Position numbers and translations under genes: made by a program. From NCBI RefSeq assembly GCF_902459685.1, contig NZ_CABPSF010000005.1, positions 248,001-312,000 of the forward strand: a stretch of DNA of 64,000 nucleotides. The letters run 5' to 3'. Shown here in pieces: positions 9,408-17,322 of this stretch. The DNA comes from Pandoraea iniqua. Lineage in GTDB: Bacteria; Pseudomonadota; Gammaproteobacteria; Burkholderiales; Burkholderiaceae. Each line of letters opens with the position of its first letter. The first letter of the stretch is position 1. Below the pieces are notes generated by a model, which saw only the letters and a list, made by a program, of their open reading frames with translations, searched no databases and had not been told where the DNA came from.

Positions 9408-10253
9408 ATGACGTATTGCGTGGCCATGAAGCTCGATGCCGGGCTGGTCTTTCTCTCCGATACCCGTACCAACGCGGGTGTCGATCACGTGAGCACCTTC
9501 CGCAAAATGCTGGTGTTCGAGCGCCCGGGCGAGCGCGTGCTCGTGCTGCTCTCGGCGGGTAACCTCGCCGTCACGCAGGCCGTGCGCCAGCACCTCGTCG
9601 AAGCGCGCGACGCCAATACCCTCTGGAATGCCAAAACCATGACCGACGTAGCGCGCGTCGTGGGGCAGGCCATTCGCGACGTGTACGAGCGCGATGCCAA
9701 AGCGCTCGAAGCCTTCGGCGTCGACTTCAATTGCAGCTTCCTGCTGGGCGGCCAGATTGCCGGCGCGCCGAGCCGGCTGTTTCAGCTGTATTCGGCGGGC
9801 AACTTCATCGAAGCGTCGTCCGTGAACCCGTATTTCCAGATCGGGGAATCCAAGTACGGCAAGCCGATCATCGACCGGCTTGTCACACCCGCCACGTCGC
9901 TCGACGACGGTGCCAAGTGCGCGCTGATCTCCATGGATTCCACGCTGCGCTCCAACGTGTCGGTGGGGCTGCCGCTCGATCTGCTCGTGTACGAAGAGAA
10001 TTCGCTGCGCGTGACGCGCTTCGCGTCGCTCAACGACGAGAACGTCTATTACAAGATGATTCACGACACGTGGGGCGAGCGTCTGCGTCAGGTGTTCGAC
10101 GAGTTGCCCGAGCCGCAATGGGCCGCCACCGTGCCGGATACCCCGACCGGGCTGCCGCCGCTGGCCGTGCCACCCGATGGCGTGCCCGGGGCGTCCGAAC
10201 CGGGCACCGTGCAGTCGCTCGCGCAGACCTTCAAGCTCAAGATGCCGTCCTGA
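9408..10253 (+). CDS. Anbu, ancestral proteasome beta-subunit-like peptidase
   Basis: A self-assembling Ntn-hydrolase related to HslV and proteasome beta subunits. Starting at the ATG at 9408 the product begins Met-Thr-Tyr-Cys. Removal of Met would expose Thr1 as the nucleophile, and Asp17, Arg19 and Lys32 fall at the catalytic positions expected for the family. The start is therefore functionally fixed, although the frame stays open 36 bases further upstream; AGGAAC lies just before it. The 281-residue product ends in a Pro-rich, probably flexible tail. No ATPase partner such as HslU is present here. A 90-bp gap separates it from the transglutaminase gene. Confidence 0.93.
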   Translation: MTYCVAMKLDAGLVFLSDTRTNAGVDHVSTFRKMLVFERPGERVLVLLSAGNLAVTQAVRQHLVEARDANTLWNAKTMTDVARVVGQAIRDVYERDAKALEAFGVDFNCSFLLGGQIAGAPSRLFQLYSAGNFIEASSVNPYFQIGESKYGKPIIDRLVTPATSLDDGAKCALISMDSTLRSNVSVGLPLDLLVYEENSLRVTRFASLNDENVYYKMIHDTWGERLRQVFDELPEPQWAATVPDTPTGLPPLAVPPDGVPGASEPGTVQSLAQTFKLKMPS

Positions 10254-10283
10254 ACGCAGGCCATCGGATCACCAGAGCGACAT

Positions 10284-10317
10284 AAAAAAACGGCGTGACT
10301 CAAGTCACGCCGTTCTT
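10284..10317. terminator. Bidirectional terminator between Anbu and the MATE gene
   Basis: The stem AACGGCGTGACT (10289-10300) pairs with AGTCACGCCGTT (10303-10314). On the minus strand it is followed by a run of seven or more T, ideal for the MATE gene ending at 10352. On the plus strand the tail CTTATT is weaker but can serve the Anbu operon. Confidence 0.85.
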
Positions 10318-10351
10318 ATTTGTCTTGCCGGTCGGTGCTACTGATCCGGCA

Positions 10352-11752
10352 TCAAGCCTGCATCTGCGGGGCGAGCATTGCGCCGCCATTGACCGTGCGC
10401 CAGTACAGCCACGCACTTACGCCCAACGTCAGAATTTCGGTGATCAGCAGCGTGTACCAGATGGCCGCGCCACCGAACCAGACGTTCAGGAACCACAGCA
10501 GGCCCAGCAGCAACACCCAGCTACGCAACGTAGCAATCGCCGCCGACGGGCCGGGAGCTTCGATTGCCGTCAAAAAGCCCGCGACGATCAGGTTGCCCGC
10601 TGCCGGCAGAAACGCCAGCGCGTACCACAGCACCGCGTGCTCCAGAATCGACCACGCACTGCCGCCTTCCGGCAGGAACAGGAACGTGAGCGGGCGCGAG
10701 AGCGTCGCCATGGCAATTGCCACCAGCACCGAAAAGCCCATCACTGCGATCACGCCGAGTTTGAACGATCCCTTCAGGGCCGCCATGTCGCGCGCGCCGC
10801 GGTAGTAGCTGATCATCGGCTGCATGCTCTGCACCAGCGCCACCATCGTGACCGTCGCGCCCAGCGTCATGTATTCGAGAATCGCATACGCCGCCAGACC
10901 AGACTCACCGAAGTTAGCCAGAATCACGCGGTTGAAAGCAAACACCGTGATCGCCGGGGCGATGGCGCCGAGAAACTCCGACGCGCCGTTGTACATCACG
11001 CGCCCCACATACGACTCGCCTGCACCGAACGCGCGACGCGCCGGTACGACCTGCTTTGCGAACACGAAGTGATACGCCAGCATCACGCTGCTCGACACCA
11101 TCATCGACAGACCTGTCGCCAGCGACGCGCCGTACATGCCCATGCCCTTGACGGCGATGAACCAGTAGTCGAGTGCCACGTTGGCCAGTGCGCCGAGAAA
11201 CATCGCGTACAAGCCGAAACGGGCGGCCGGTGCGCCTTCCACACGCAGGAAGAGCTCCATCGCGTACAGGCCGTTGGCGAACAACACGAACCAGCCCCAG
11301 CCGGACAGATAGGCCACCACGTCGGCGGCGATGGCGCCTTCTGCACCCAGCGCAGCGGCGATCTCATGACGGAACAGCAAGACGGCAGCGCTCATCATGA
11401 TGCCGAAGGCGAGCATCGCCCAGAGCACCTGCGAGAACGCACGGCGGGCGTCGGCCTCGCGGCCTTCACCCAGCAAACGGGCGATGAGTGTGGCACCACC
11501 CACGCCGACCATGACGCTGAAGGCGTAAGGCACGTACAGCAGCGGCACCACGAGGTTAAGCGCGGCGAGTGCCTGTTGGCCGACGTAGCGGCCGATGAAG
11601 ATCCCGTCGATCAGTGTGTAGATCGTGTAGACCCATCCGGACAAGATGGTCGGAATCGCGAGTGCAGTGAACTGCTTGAAAAGTTGTTTGAACGCAGGCG
11701 TCCTCACGCCCTGCATGGACGAATAAGAATTGGAATGAGACATGTTGGACAT
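10352..11752 (-). CDS. MATE family efflux transporter
   Basis: A cation-coupled multidrug/metabolite exporter of the inner membrane. The 466-residue protein has about twelve hydrophobic helices. The first half has ALAIPTILSGWVYTIYTLIDGIFIGRYVG and LARLLGEGREADARRAFSQVL, typical of the MATE fold. The second half repeats the pattern with a VTMVALVQSMQPMISYYRGA segment. The start at 11752 has GAGGGG directly upstream on the minus strand; another ATG lies three codons inside. It converges on Anbu and shares its terminator, so it is not co-transcribed with the peptidase system. Substrate unknown. Confidence 0.9.
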   Translation of the reverse strand: MSNMSHSNSYSSMQGVRTPAFKQLFKQFTALAIPTILSGWVYTIYTLIDGIFIGRYVGQQALAALNLVVPLLYVPYAFSVMVGVGGATLIARLLGEGREADARRAFSQVLWAMLAFGIMMSAAVLLFRHEIAAALGAEGAIAADVVAYLSGWGWFVLFANGLYAMELFLRVEGAPAARFGLYAMFLGALANVALDYWFIAVKGMGMYGASLATGLSMMVSSSVMLAYHFVFAKQVVPARRAFGAGESYVGRVMYNGASEFLGAIAPAITVFAFNRVILANFGESGLAAYAILEYMTLGATVTMVALVQSMQPMISYYRGARDMAALKGSFKLGVIAVMGFSVLVAIAMATLSRPLTFLFLPEGGSAWSILEHAVLWYALAFLPAAGNLIVAGFLTAIEAPGPSAAIATLRSWVLLLGLLWFLNVWFGGAAIWYTLLITEILTLGVSAWLYWRTVNGGAMLAPQMQA

Positions 11753-12227
11753 GATCCCCTCGATGACATATCGCCGCGTCGTGTCGGGACGCGGCTCACC
11801 GTGGCTTGCACATCAGGTACAGCGAGATGGAGAGTGTTGCCGGGGAGTATTACCGGGCGCGCGCAAGCGATGGCGCACCCGCTCCGCCCGAGTTAACGCG
11901 AGAAGCGTTATCGGGTCGGCAGGAAGGACGGCGGGAACATGGCCTGATGCAAATGCACCCAGACAACGCCTTGCCGTGAATCGGAAAACAGGAGGAAATT
12001 CATGGTGTTTATGCGTGACGCGCCTGCCGGTGAAGGCATCGCGCCGGTCATCTGACGTCGTTGGAAGGTTGCGGGGAGATTCCCCGTATTGGTTACCTTC
12101 TGAACGTCACACCCGGACTGCCGGGCGCGTAGAACAGACCTGCATTCGCGTGACAAAGTTCCCAAGTGTTTGATTTTTATAATGTCGTGGGAAATGCCTC
12201 GGGGGCAGTGTCGTCACGCGCACCCAT
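11753..12227. other. Long gap upstream of the MATE gene; no convincing gene
   Basis: About 475 bases between the MATE start and the puuD terminator. It contains the dyad TAACGC-N5-GCGTTA (11895-11911), a possible operator. It also contains a very short reading frame of 17 codons (12002-12055) preceded by a perfect GGAGGAAATTC ribosome site. Longer frames on both strands have no recognisable features. Confidence 0.5.
12002..12055 (+). CDS. Possible 17-codon small ORF
   Basis: ATG at 12002 opens a 17-residue frame (MVFMRDAPAGEGIAPVI) ended by TGA. It is preceded at close to ideal spacing by AGGAGG within CAGGAGGAAATTC. There is no downstream plus-strand gene for it to lead. A short GGGGAGATTCCCC hairpin lies about 20 bases after the stop. 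The strong ribosome site is the only evidence for translation; it may be chance. Confidence 0.2.
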   Translation: MVFMRDAPAGEGIAPVI

Positions 12228-12251
12228 AAAAAAGGGGCGCCGAAGCGCCCC
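12228..12251 (-). terminator. Rho-independent terminator of the uraH-puuD operon
   Basis: Read on the minus strand, a GGGGCGC stem with a TTCG tetraloop pairs with GCGCCCC and is followed by six T. It lies 34 bp after the puuD stop. Confidence 0.92.
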
Positions 12252-12285
12252 AACATGGGTCCAGCAAGAAAGACGGTCGTAGCCG

Positions 12286-13491
12286 TTATTGTTGTGCGCC
12301 GCCGTTGAACCAAGCGGCAATCTTCTGGCGTTCTTCGTCCGTCATCTGGGTCACATTACCCAGCGGCATCGACTTGAGCGCCACGCTTTGTTGATAAATG
12401 CGCTGGGCGTTCTGCGAGATCTCGGCCGGCGTGTCGAGCATCACACCTGCCGGTGCGCTGCCCATCATGGTCGGCTTGGCCGAGTGGCACGTCGCGCAAC
12501 GCTGCGTGAGGATCGGCTGAATCTCCGAGAGCTTCACGGCAGGGGCGGCGGCTTCACCGTGCGCACCGGCGGCCGGGGCCGGGGTGGGGCGCGGGGCGGC
12601 GAACACGGCAATTCCGGCGAGCAGCGCGGCACCCGCTACCGGCAGCGCGTACAGATTCTTGCCCGAATGACGCAGCACGAAGAACTGACGAATCATCGCA
12701 CCGGCCGCCATGATGATCGTGAGGATCACCCAGTTGTACGGGTTGCTGTACGTGAACGCGTAGTGGTTGCTGATCATGATGAACACGACCGGCAGCGTGA
12801 AGTACGTGTTGTGCACCGAGCGTTGCTTGCCCAGCTTGCCCCAGATCGGGTTCGGCACTTCGCCCTTGGTGAGCGCGTCCACGCTCTTGCGTTGGCCCGG
12901 AATGATCCAGAAGAACACGTTGGCCGACATCGACGTCGCCATCATCGCGCCCACGATCAGGAACGCTGCACGGCCCGCGAAGATGTGCGTCGTGGCATAC
13001 GTTGCGGCCACCACGAACAGCGCCACGCCAATGCCCAGCACGCGCTCGTTCTTGCCCAGTGCACGGCACAGGAAGTCATAGACGAACCAGCCGCCGATCA
13101 GGAACGCCACGGCAATGCCGACGGCCTGACCCGGTTGCAGGTCCATCACGTTCTTGTCGATCAGGTACGTCTGCGGTTGCAGCAGATACAGCACGCAGAA
13201 CAGGGCAAAGCCCGACAGCCACGTGGTGTACGACTTCCACTTCGACCAGTGCAGGTCCGAAGGCATCTGCGGCGGCGAGTTCAGGTACTTCTGGGCGTGG
13301 TAGAAACCGCCGCCGTGCACCGACCACATCTCGCCGAATACACCTTTTTGCTTGTCTTCGGCCGCCTTGGGCGGCTTCAGACCGTTGTCCAGCATCACGA
13401 AATAGAACGACTCGCCAATCCACGCGATCGCGGCCACCACGTGCAGCCAGCGCAACAGCAGATTGACCCAGTCGGTAATAAACGCTTCCAT
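12286..13491 (-). CDS. puuD: Urate hydroxylase PuuD (membrane cytochrome-c type)
   Basis: Converts urate to 5-hydroxyisourate, the entry step of the pathway. It passes electrons to its own cytochrome c domain rather than to oxygen as classical uricase does. The 401-residue protein has about eight membrane helices (RWLHVVAAIAWIGESFYF first), with GEMWSVHGGGFYHAQKYL between helices. A Pro/Ala linker leads to a C-terminal cytochrome c domain with the haem motif Cys-Ala-Thr-Cys-His and a distal Met in SMPLGNVTQMT. GAGGAG precedes the ATG. uraH lies 48 bp upstream on the same strand, and its product acts on the product of this enzyme. Confidence 0.95.
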   Translation of the reverse strand: MEAFITDWVNLLLRWLHVVAAIAWIGESFYFVMLDNGLKPPKAAEDKQKGVFGEMWSVHGGGFYHAQKYLNSPPQMPSDLHWSKWKSYTTWLSGFALFCVLYLLQPQTYLIDKNVMDLQPGQAVGIAVAFLIGGWFVYDFLCRALGKNERVLGIGVALFVVAATYATTHIFAGRAAFLIVGAMMATSMSANVFFWIIPGQRKSVDALTKGEVPNPIWGKLGKQRSVHNTYFTLPVVFIMISNHYAFTYSNPYNWVILTIIMAAGAMIRQFFVLRHSGKNLYALPVAGAALLAGIAVFAAPRPTPAPAAGAHGEAAAPAVKLSEIQPILTQRCATCHSAKPTMMGSAPAGVMLDTPAEISQNAQRIYQQSVALKSMPLGNVTQMTDEERQKIAAWFNGGAQQ

Positions 13492-13539
13492 CTTATGTTC
13501 TCCTCAACTGCCTGACATTCACGTCCGCGGTTATTAGGT

Positions 13540-13890
13540 TTAGCTACCGCGATACGTGGAAAAGCTCCACGGCGACACCAAAAGGGGCACGTGGTAGTGC
13601 TGCGAAGGTTCGGCAATGCCGAAGCGCAAGACAACGCGATCGACGAAACGCGGTGCCGGAACGTCCACGCCTTGTGCCGCGAAGTAGTCGCCTGCGTGAA
13701 AAACCAGCTCGTATTCGCCCGCGACAAACTCTTCGCCTTCGAGCAGCGGCTTGTCGCAGCGGCCGTCGTTATTGGTCTGCACGTCGCGCAGCGAGCGGCG
13801 CTCGCCGTCCACGCGCCACAGCTCGACACGGATGCCCGCGCCAGGCTTGCCGTGCGATGTATCAAGTACGTGGGTAGTCAGTCGTCCCAT
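13540..13890 (-). CDS. uraH: 5-hydroxyisourate hydrolase (transthyretin-like)
   Basis: Hydrolyses 5-hydroxyisourate to OHCU. The 116-residue product begins MGRLTTHVLDTSHGKPG, contains YHVPLLVSPWSFSTYRGS and ends in the diagnostic Tyr-Arg-Gly-Ser tetrapeptide. GGAGA upstream of the ATG at 13890 supports this start. The open frame extends 28 codons further but adds no family-like sequence. There is no periplasmic signal peptide. It is the first gene of a uraH-puuD operon divergent from the permease gene. Confidence 0.94.
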   Translation of the reverse strand: MGRLTTHVLDTSHGKPGAGIRVELWRVDGERRSLRDVQTNNDGRCDKPLLEGEEFVAGEYELVFHAGDYFAAQGVDVPAPRFVDRVVLRFGIAEPSQHYHVPLLVSPWSFSTYRGS

Positions 13891-14082
13891 GGTGTCTCCT
13901 GTGATGGATGGCTGCATTGTAGGGAGATGGCGGCCCGGCAACGCGCGCAATACCAAAGATAAAAACGTGCACATACCATGTCACGCCAGACAAAAAGATG
14001 ACGCGCATCAAGTGACGGCCTGAAGATGGCAAGCGCGCTCAGCATGCACCGGATTGAGGATTTTTTGGACCACTATGGGGTT

Positions 14083-14103
14083 CTGTTATCCGGTCTATAA
14101 CAG
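14083..14103. promoter_or_regulatory. Candidate operator CTGTTAT-N7-ATAACAG
   Basis: A perfect 7-bp inverted repeat with a 7-nt spacer lies midway in the 435-bp gap between uraH (minus) and the permease gene (plus). Both half-sites are complete, making a 21-bp palindrome suited to a dimeric regulator controlling both directions. The obvious candidate is the LysR protein encoded at 17.3-18.3 kb, but this is inference. The rest of the gap shows no gene. Confidence 0.55.
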
Positions 14104-14325
14104 TATCCGCATGATGCGTTGACCCGGCCGTCGATGATTTGCCCGGAAAGCCCAATGGCTACGTGCATTCTTGGGGAAAACCCGAAACTCAAGATAAGCA
14201 TTCATGCATACGTTCTATGAAAAAAACACTATAGCCCCCGGTGGTCTTGCCGCAAAAGGCGTCGACCTGCACCATTGAGCCACCCCAAAAAATCAATCAA
14301 ACAGCCCCCCTGGGATGGAGACGCA

Positions 14326-15693
14326 ATGAGTGTGACAACGAAAACCGTCGATCCAGTCGACGAGAGACTGCCGATCGCTAAATTGTTCATGCTGGGCCTG
14401 CAACACGTGTTGGTGATGTATGCGGGTGCGGTCGCTGTGCCGCTGATCATTGGCGGCGCCTTGGCCTTGCCCAAGGATCAGATTGCTTTCCTGATTTCTG
14501 CCGACCTGATGTGCTGCGGTATCGCCACGCTGCTGCAAAGCGTGGGCGTGGGCCGCTTCGGCATTCGTATGCCGGTCATCATGGCGGTGACGTTTGCGGC
14601 GGTTGGCCCGATGCTCGCCATCGGCACCAACCCGGCGCTAGGCCTGCCCGGCATCTTCGGCGCAACGATTGCCTCGGGCATCATCGGCACGCTCATTGCC
14701 CCGCTCATCGGCAAGCTGTTGCGTTTCTTCCCGCCGATCGTGACGGGCATCGTGATCACGTCGATCGGTCTGACGATCATCGGCGTGGGCATCAACTGGG
14801 CGGCTGGTGGCGTGGGCAACCCCGATTACGGCGATCCGGTCTATCTGGGCGTGTCGTTCGCGGTGCTCATCTTCATCTTGCTGATCACGCGTTTCGTGAA
14901 GGGCTTCTTCTCGAACATCGCCGTGCTGCTGGGCATTCTGTTCGGCTTCGCCATCGCGCTGATGCTGCACAAGGTGAGCTTCGATGGCCTCGATCAGGTG
15001 AAGTGGTTCGACGTGGTGCTGCCGTTCCACTTCGGCATGCCGGTGTTCGATCCGTGGGCGATTACCACGCTCACCATCGTGATTCTGATCACGTTTATCG
15101 AATCGACGGGCATGTTCCTCGCGCTGGGCGAAATCGTCGGCAAGCCGGTGGATGAAAAGGCACTCGTGGCCGGTCTGCGTGTGGATGGTGTGGCAACGGT
15201 CATCGGCGGCCTGTTCAACACGTTCCCGCATACCTCGTTCTCGCAGAACATCGGTCTGGTCGGTGTGACCGGTGTGAAGAGCCGTTGGGTGTGTGCGGCG
15301 GCGGGCGTGATTCTGCTGGTGTTCGGCCTGATTCCGAAGATGTCGGTGGTGGTCGCTTCGATTCCGCAGTTCGTGTTGGGCGGCGCCGGCGTGGTCATGT
15401 TCGGCATGGTGCTGGCTACCGGCATCAAGATCCTGACCAAGGTCGACTACAACAACAATCGCTACAACCTGTACATCGTGGCCATCAGCATCGGCATGGC
15501 GATGATTCCGGTGGCATCGAACAAGTTCTTCGCAAAGATGCCGGAACAACTGGCTCCGTTGCTCCATAGCGGCATTCTGCTGGCGACGTTGTCGGCGGTG
15601 ATCCTGAACGCCTACTTCAACGGCTTCAAGGCACCCGCCGCCAATGGCCACGGTGAGAAGAACGGTAACGGTCTCGGGCTGGAGGCGCACTGA
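14326..15693 (+). CDS. NCS2 family urate/xanthine permease
   Basis: A proton-coupled nucleobase transporter of the inner membrane, in the nucleobase-ascorbate (NCS2) family. The 455-residue protein has about 14 hydrophobic segments. It has the Gln-His motif in GLQHVLVMYAGAVAVPL, IESTGMFLALGEIVG in the substrate-site helix and the family signature QNIGLVGVTGVKSR. The ATG at 14326 has GGAGA just upstream. An upstream TTG at 14275 is in frame but lacks a good site. Its context between urate-oxidising genes suggests uric acid or xanthine as substrate. The stop overlaps the next start in TGATG, which couples it to the deaminase. Confidence 0.92.
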   Translation: MSVTTKTVDPVDERLPIAKLFMLGLQHVLVMYAGAVAVPLIIGGALALPKDQIAFLISADLMCCGIATLLQSVGVGRFGIRMPVIMAVTFAAVGPMLAIGTNPALGLPGIFGATIASGIIGTLIAPLIGKLLRFFPPIVTGIVITSIGLTIIGVGINWAAGGVGNPDYGDPVYLGVSFAVLIFILLITRFVKGFFSNIAVLLGILFGFAIALMLHKVSFDGLDQVKWFDVVLPFHFGMPVFDPWAITTLTIVILITFIESTGMFLALGEIVGKPVDEKALVAGLRVDGVATVIGGLFNTFPHTSFSQNIGLVGVTGVKSRWVCAAAGVILLVFGLIPKMSVVVASIPQFVLGGAGVVMFGMVLATGIKILTKVDYNNNRYNLYIVAISIGMAMIPVASNKFFAKMPEQLAPLLHSGILLATLSAVILNAYFNGFKAPAANGHGEKNGNGLGLEAH

Positions 15694-17051
15694 TGACATC
15701 GCTGCTCGTCAAAAACGCGGAAGTTGTCGTCACGATGGATGCCGGCCGGCGCGAAATCGCCCGCGGCGGCATCTACGTCGAAGACAACCGCATCGTGGCC
15801 GTGGGGAGCAGCGAGTCGCTGCCCACGACCGCCGACGAGGTGCTCGATCTGGCCGGGCACGTCGTGATCCCCGGTCTGGTCAATACGCACCACCATATGT
15901 ATCAAAGCCTCACGCGCGCCATTCCGGCGGCGCAGGATGGCGAGCTGTTCAACTGGCTGACGAATCTGTACCCGGTGTGGGCCAATCTCACGCCGGAAAT
16001 GATTCGCGTGTCGACGCAGACGGCGATGGCCGAGTTGCTGCTCTCGGGCTGCACGACCTCGAGCGATCACCTCTATATCTATCCGAACGGCTGCAAGCTC
16101 GACGACAGCATCGAAGCCGCCGGTGAGATCGGCATGCGTTTTCACGCGAGCCGCGGCAGCATGAGCGTGGGCCAGAGTCAGGGCGGCCTGCCGCCCGATC
16201 GCGTGGTCGAGCGTGAGGCCGACATTCTCAAAGATACGCAGCGCCTGATCGAGAGCTACAACGACGCGGGCCGGTATTCGATGTTGCGGGTGGTGGTGGC
16301 GCCGTGCTCGCCGTTCTCGGTGAGCCGTGACCTGATGCGCGAATCGGCGACGATGGCGCGTCACTATGGCGTGTCGCTGCATACCCATCTGGCCGAGAAC
16401 GTCAACGACATCGCCTACAGCCGCGAAAAGTTCGGCATGACGCCCGCCGAGTATGCGCAGGACCTCGGCTGGGTCGGGCACGACGTGTGGCATGCCCACT
16501 GCGTGCAACTCGATGACGCGGGGATCGCGCTGTTTGCCAAGACCGGCACCGGCGTGGCGCATTGCCCGTGTTCGAACATGCGTCTTGCGTCGGGCATCGC
16601 GCCGGTGCGCCGGATGCGCGACGCGGGCGTGCCGGTCTCGCTGGGCGTGGATGGCTCGGCGTCGAACGATGCCGCCAGCATGATCAACGAAGTGCGTCAG
16701 GCGCTCTTGTTGCAGCGCGTGGGCTTCGGGCCGAATGCGATGACCGCGCGCGAAGCGCTGGAGATTGCCACCATCGGCGGGGCCCGCGTGCTGGGCCGCG
16801 ACGATATCGGCGTGCTGGCCCCGGGCATGGCGGCCGACTTCGTGGCGTTCGACACGCGCGGTGTCGGCATGGCCGGTGGCCTGCACGACCCCGTGGCGGC
16901 ATTGGTTTTCTGTAATCCCGGACAAGCTGCGTACAGCGTGGTGAACGGGCGAGTGGTGGTGCGCGACGGGCGTCTGACGACGCTCGATCTGCCGACCCTC
17001 GTCACGCGTCACAACGCGCTGGCGCGGCAACTGGCCGAGGCTTCCCGATAA
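15693..17051 (+). CDS. 8-oxoguanine deaminase (amidohydrolase family)
   Basis: Deaminates 8-oxoguanine to urate, feeding oxidised guanine directly into PuuD. It is a 452-residue TIM-barrel metal enzyme. Metal ligands are His66-x-His68 in NTHHHMYQ, the His of HTHLAEN, the His of VWHAHCVQL and the Asp of GVDGSASND. The group was long annotated as hydroxydechloroatrazine ethylaminohydrolase; the urate context makes 8-oxoguanine deaminase the better call. The start overlaps the permease stop by one base (TGATG). Cytosolic. Confidence 0.9.
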   Translation: MTSLLVKNAEVVVTMDAGRREIARGGIYVEDNRIVAVGSSESLPTTADEVLDLAGHVVIPGLVNTHHHMYQSLTRAIPAAQDGELFNWLTNLYPVWANLTPEMIRVSTQTAMAELLLSGCTTSSDHLYIYPNGCKLDDSIEAAGEIGMRFHASRGSMSVGQSQGGLPPDRVVEREADILKDTQRLIESYNDAGRYSMLRVVVAPCSPFSVSRDLMRESATMARHYGVSLHTHLAENVNDIAYSREKFGMTPAEYAQDLGWVGHDVWHAHCVQLDDAGIALFAKTGTGVAHCPCSNMRLASGIAPVRRMRDAGVPVSLGVDGSASNDAASMINEVRQALLLQRVGFGPNAMTAREALEIATIGGARVLGRDDIGVLAPGMAADFVAFDTRGVGMAGGLHDPVAALVFCNPGQAAYSVVNGRVVVRDGRLTTLDLPTLVTRHNALARQLAEASR

Positions 17052-17159
17052 AGCGTTGCCACACCGGCTACATATTCATGGTGTGTCGCCGAGCGTGGCA
17101 ATGGGCAAACGGGAGGTCTTAGCAGCGTTCTCGTGCATGGGGAGCGCTGCCTTGCGGTT

Positions 17160-17187
17160 CGGCGGAGCGGTGGGGGCCGCTCCGCCG
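17160..17187. repeat. Strong hairpin after the deaminase gene
   Basis: CGGCGGAGCGG (17160-17170) and CCGCTCCGCCG (17177-17187) form an 11-bp perfect stem with a 6-nt loop. A second small dyad, GCCGGT-AAAA-ACCGGC, follows. There is no T-tract, so it may be a Rho-dependent end or RNA-stabilising structure. A little further on, GGCCGAACTAC (from about 17262) is repeated about three times and TCACGACAGCA twice in tandem. Confidence 0.5.
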
Positions 17188-17322
17188 GTAAAAACCGGCA
17201 AGGCGATGAATACACGATTGGGATTTACAGCAGGATGACGCCGATGTTCAGCAGAAATAGGGCCGAACTACGGCCGAACGACGGCCGAGCTAATACAAGG
17301 TCACGACAGCATCACGACAGCA

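Noticed and set aside
10295-11896. Long plus-strand open frame (533 codons) across the MATE gene
   Set aside because: It is rich in Arg, His and Gln with no family pattern. The minus-strand MATE protein explains the region.
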